This document shows, one piece after another, positions 62,504-64,000 of a stretch of 64,000 nt of DNA. A program made the translations under genes and the position numbers. The DNA comes from Bailinhaonella thermotolerans (GTDB lineage: Bacteria; Actinomycetota; Actinomycetes; Streptosporangiales; Streptosporangiaceae), in the NCBI RefSeq assembly GCF_003594875.1, contig NZ_QZEY01000018.1, positions 1-64,000 on the forward strand, in the 5' to 3' direction. The notes under the pieces were generated by a model, which saw only the letters and a list, made by a program, of their open reading frames with translations, was not told where the DNA came from and ran no database searches. Positions within the stretch are counted from its first letter, which is position 1; each line of letters starts with the position of its first letter.

Positions 62504-62530
62504 ATGCTAGGACCCTGACACCGGCGTCAA
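62504..62530 (-). promoter_or_regulatory. LLM gene promoter with overlapping palindrome
   Basis: On the minus strand TTGACG (62530 to 62525), a 15-nt spacer and TAGCAT (62509 to 62504). The near-palindrome TGACACCGGCGTCA (62516-62529) overlaps the -35 and spacer, a good place for a repressor. Confidence 0.5.
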
Positions 62531-62694
62531 GGCAAACCGCCCGCCCGCGCCGCCTCCTCGTTCGTACGGCTGGCGCCCCGCCGACCTTGCCGCACCCGGC
62601 GGGGGCGGCCTCCCCGTCCCCCGCAACCCCGCCCGGCTCCGCCTCGGGGGCGCTCCGCCCACCTCGGAGTGGCCGCCGGCGCCGGCCGCACCGG

Positions 62695-62739
62695 AGCCCG
62701 CCGTACGCGAGCCCGCCGTACGCGAGCCCGCCGTACGGA
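62695..62739 (+). repeat. three 15-bp repeats with CCGTACG
   Basis: Unit GAGCCCGCCGTACGC occurs twice exactly and a third time with changes at the end, head to tail. Confidence 0.8.
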
Positions 62740-62786
62740 AGGGGCGGCGGGAAACGGCGGCACGCGGGAAGCCGGAGGCCCGGCCC

Positions 62787-62822
62787 GGAGATCACGGAGA
62801 CCCCGGAGATCACAGAGACCCC
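62787..62822 (+). repeat. two 18-bp repeats
   Basis: GGAGATCACGGAGACCCC at 62787-62804 is followed directly by a copy with one change (G to A). A partial third unit follows. It ends 18 nt before the marR stop codon. Confidence 0.8.
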
Positions 62823-62840
62823 GGAGAGGCCTGCGGAGGT

Positions 62841-63338
62841 CTACAGGTCCGTGTCGCCGAGGGAGTGGAGCAGCTTGCGGAGGAGGCCGGCGAGGAGGTC
62901 GCGCTCCTCGGGGGTCAGGGCGGAGATGAGCTCGTCCTCGCGGCCGAGGTGGCCCCGGATGAGGTCGTGGGTCAGCGCGGCGCCCTCCTCGGTCAGCGTG
63001 ATCTGGACCTGCCTGCGGTTGTCGGGGCAGGTCCAGCGCTTGACGAGGCCGCGTTCGACCAGGCGGTCCACGCGGTGGGTGAGGGCGGCGGAGCTGACCA
63101 TGGCGGAGCCGAGGAGATCCTTGGCGCAGAGGGTGTGGCTCGGGCCCGAGCGCAGCAGCGTGGCCATGACGTCGAACTCCCAGGGCTCGACGCCGCGGGA
63201 GTTGAAGTACTCCTTGACGCCGCGTTCGAGCAGGCGGGACGCCCTGGAGACGCGACCGACGACGCCCATCGGGGAGGGGTCGAGGTCGGGGCGGACGTTC
63301 TTCCACTGCTCGGTGATGAGATCCACGGCGTCCTTCAT
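62841..63338 (-). CDS. MarR-family transcriptional regulator
   Basis: A 165-residue winged-helix regulator. The DNA-binding part (about 48-120) has EFDVMATLLRSGP, SSAALTHRVDRLVERGLV and the wing CPDNRRQVQITLTEEG; dimer helices flank it. The ATG at 63338 has no ribosome binding site, but TAGAGT (63351 to 63346) ends 7 nt upstream, so the transcript is probably leaderless. It is divergent from an epimerase gene, and two similar 26-bp sites lie between them, suggesting control of both. Confidence 0.92.
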   Translation of the reverse strand: MKDAVDLITEQWKNVRPDLDPSPMGVVGRVSRASRLLERGVKEYFNSRGVEPWEFDVMATLLRSGPSHTLCAKDLLGSAMVSSAALTHRVDRLVERGLVKRWTCPDNRRQVQITLTEEGAALTHDLIRGHLGREDELISALTPEERDLLAGLLRKLLHSLGDTDL

Positions 63339-63345
63339 GGGGCCG

Positions 63346-63351
63346 ACTCTA
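63346..63351 (-). promoter_or_regulatory. -10 of a leaderless marR transcript
   Basis: TAGAGT on the minus strand, 7 nt before the ATG. The -35 region falls within operator A. Confidence 0.5.
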
Positions 63352-63358
63352 CCTCAAA

Positions 63359-63384
63359 CATTTAAGCATCGAACTGTTTGACAT
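63359..63384 (+). promoter_or_regulatory. MarR operator A (candidate)
   Basis: A 26-bp site sharing 19 of 26 bases with 63420-63445. It overlaps the -35 of the epimerase promoter and the -35 region of marR. Its ends lie within the inverted pair TCAAACA/TGTTTGA. Confidence 0.6.
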
Positions 63385-63407
63385 CGCGATCTGGGCGGGT
63401 TTAACGT
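63378..63407 (+). promoter_or_regulatory. epimerase promoter
   Basis: TTGACA (63378-63383), an 18-nt spacer and TAACGT (63402-63407). The -35 is a perfect consensus. Confidence 0.65.
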
Positions 63408-63419
63408 CTTACCATCGCA

Positions 63420-63445
63420 CAGTTCGACATTGAAATGTTCGACAT
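63420..63445 (+). promoter_or_regulatory. MarR operator B (candidate)
   Basis: The second 26-bp site, containing GTTCGACAT twice as a direct repeat 15 bp apart. It lies between the predicted transcription start and the GGAGG ribosome binding site of the epimerase gene. Confidence 0.6.
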
Positions 63446-63455
63446 GGAGGGTGAG

Positions 63456-64000
63456 ATGAAGGTTCTGCTGCTGGGCGCCACCGGCTACATCGGCTCCGCG
63501 GTCTCCGAGCGGCTGACCGGCGCGGGCCACGAGGTCGTGGCGCTGCTGCGGGCCGGTCGCGAGTGGCCCGGCGGGGAATCCCGCGTGGGCGACATCTCCG
63601 ACCCGGCCTCGCTCACCGCCGCCGTCACCGACGACATCGACGTGGTGATCCACGCGGGAGCCCCCGCCGGGGAGGCCGAGCCCGGGGTCGTCGAGGCGCT
63701 GCTCGCCCCGCTGCGCGGCACCGGCCGCGCCTTCGTCTACACCAGCGGCGTCTGGGCCCTCGGCGACACCGACGGCCTCGCCGACGAGGACGCGCCGGTC
63801 AGCCCGCCGCCCATCGTCGCCTCCCGTCCCGCCGCCGAGGCCCTGGTCCTCGCCGCCGCCGGGCAGAACGTCCGCTCCGTCGTGATCCGCCCCGGCATCG
63901 TGTACGGCCGCGCCGCCGGCATCCCGGCCATCTTCGCCGGGCAGGCCGGGCGGCAGGGCGTCGCGCGGTACGTCGTGACCGAGGCCGGCGCGGACGCCCC
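63456..64000 (+). CDS. NAD-dependent epimerase/dehydratase family protein (partial)
   Basis: The first 181 codons are present; the gene leaves the window. The Rossmann motif GATGYIG is at 7-13, and VFVYTSGVWALG-like and VIRPGIVYG segments are typical of extended short-chain dehydrogenases. The ATG follows GGAGGGTGAG. It is divergent from the MarR gene and probably its target. The tyrosine-lysine catalytic pair is not evident in the visible part; the family is varied, and the substrate cannot be told. Confidence 0.88.
   Translation, partial: MKVLLLGATGYIGSAVSERLTGAGHEVVALLRAGREWPGGESRVGDISDPASLTAAVTDDIDVVIHAGAPAGEAEPGVVEALLAPLRGTGRAFVYTSGVWALGDTDGLADEDAPVSPPPIVASRPAAEALVLAAAGQNVRSVVIRPGIVYGRAAGIPAIFAGQAGRQGVARYVVTEAGADA

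Larger units (their letters stand above)
62448..62840. other. repeat-containing gap between LLM and MarR genes
   Basis: Holds the LLM promoter with its palindrome (62504-62530), three 15-bp repeats (62695-62739) and two 18-bp repeats (62787-62822). No gene is supported, though frames are open because of the very high GC. Confidence 0.5.

Noticed and set aside
62448-62813. A 122-residue N-terminal extension of the LLM oxidoreductase
   Set aside because: The extension is Arg/Pro/Gly-rich and crosses short tandem repeats and a promoter. The conserved family N terminus begins at MKFGISYG.

Overview
This is a high-GC actinobacterial chromosome segment. It carries the rpoBC tail, the str, S10, spc and alpha ribosomal clusters, rplM-rpsI-glmM, and the glmS/acpS/nnr/alr/tsa block. 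Very high GC, GTG starts, TANNNT -10 hexamers 6-8 nt from start codons, long Ala/Pro/Gly-rich tails and a DUF1707 protein point to Actinomycetia. The order Streptosporangiales is my best guess, from general resemblance rather than a search. Apart from repeated short palindromes, I see no rRNA, tRNA, CRISPR, phage or insertion sequence.

Layout. 1-5944: end of rpoB, rpoC, a small two-helix membrane protein, then the str operon (rpsL, rpsG, fusA, tuf) behind a good promoter at 4820-4848. 9490-27024: rpsJ to rplO, secY-adk-map, infA-rpmJ-rpsM-rpsK-rpsD-rpoA-rplQ, closed by truA and a perfect bidirectional terminator at 28017-28054. 28066-33522 (minus): a three-gene accessory block made of a CAP-domain secreted protein and two paralogous, mostly disordered, single-pass membrane proteins that share a two-cysteine ectodomain. 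33836-36191: rplM-rpsI-glmM. 36278-40053 (minus): two ABC ATPase/permease pairs and a 45-residue basic protein. 40224-42252 (minus): a DUF389 membrane protein and coaA. 42433-47985: glmS, a Tat-exported PhoX-type phosphatase with a PHO-box-like array in front, acpS and nnr. 48313-54506: alr, an alpha/beta hydrolase, tsaE, a secreted membrane-anchored protein with a class F sortase, tsaB, rimI, tsaD. 54627-56564: a NarL-type two-component pair. 56791-60072 (minus): a 627-residue coiled-coil repeat protein and a THUMP-like methyltransferase. 60408-64000: a secreted DNRLRE-like protein, an F420-dependent LLM oxidoreductase, and a divergent MarR / NAD-epimerase pair with twin operators; the epimerase runs off the window.

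How it works together. Most of the left half makes ribosomes, RNA polymerase and the Sec channel as co-transcribed, often translationally overlapping genes, with GC-rich hairpins marking sub-operon borders. The middle makes cell-wall and cofactor precursors (GlmM, GlmS, Alr, CoaA, AcpS) and the tRNA t6A enzymes (TsaB/D/E). The accessory parts are mainly envelope functions. The most interesting unexplained items are the paralogous disordered membrane proteins, the coiled-coil protein with thirteen 15-residue repeats, the sortase pair inside the tsa cluster, the 11-nt-periodic array before phoX, and two copies of a 23-bp element containing a perfect DnaA box.
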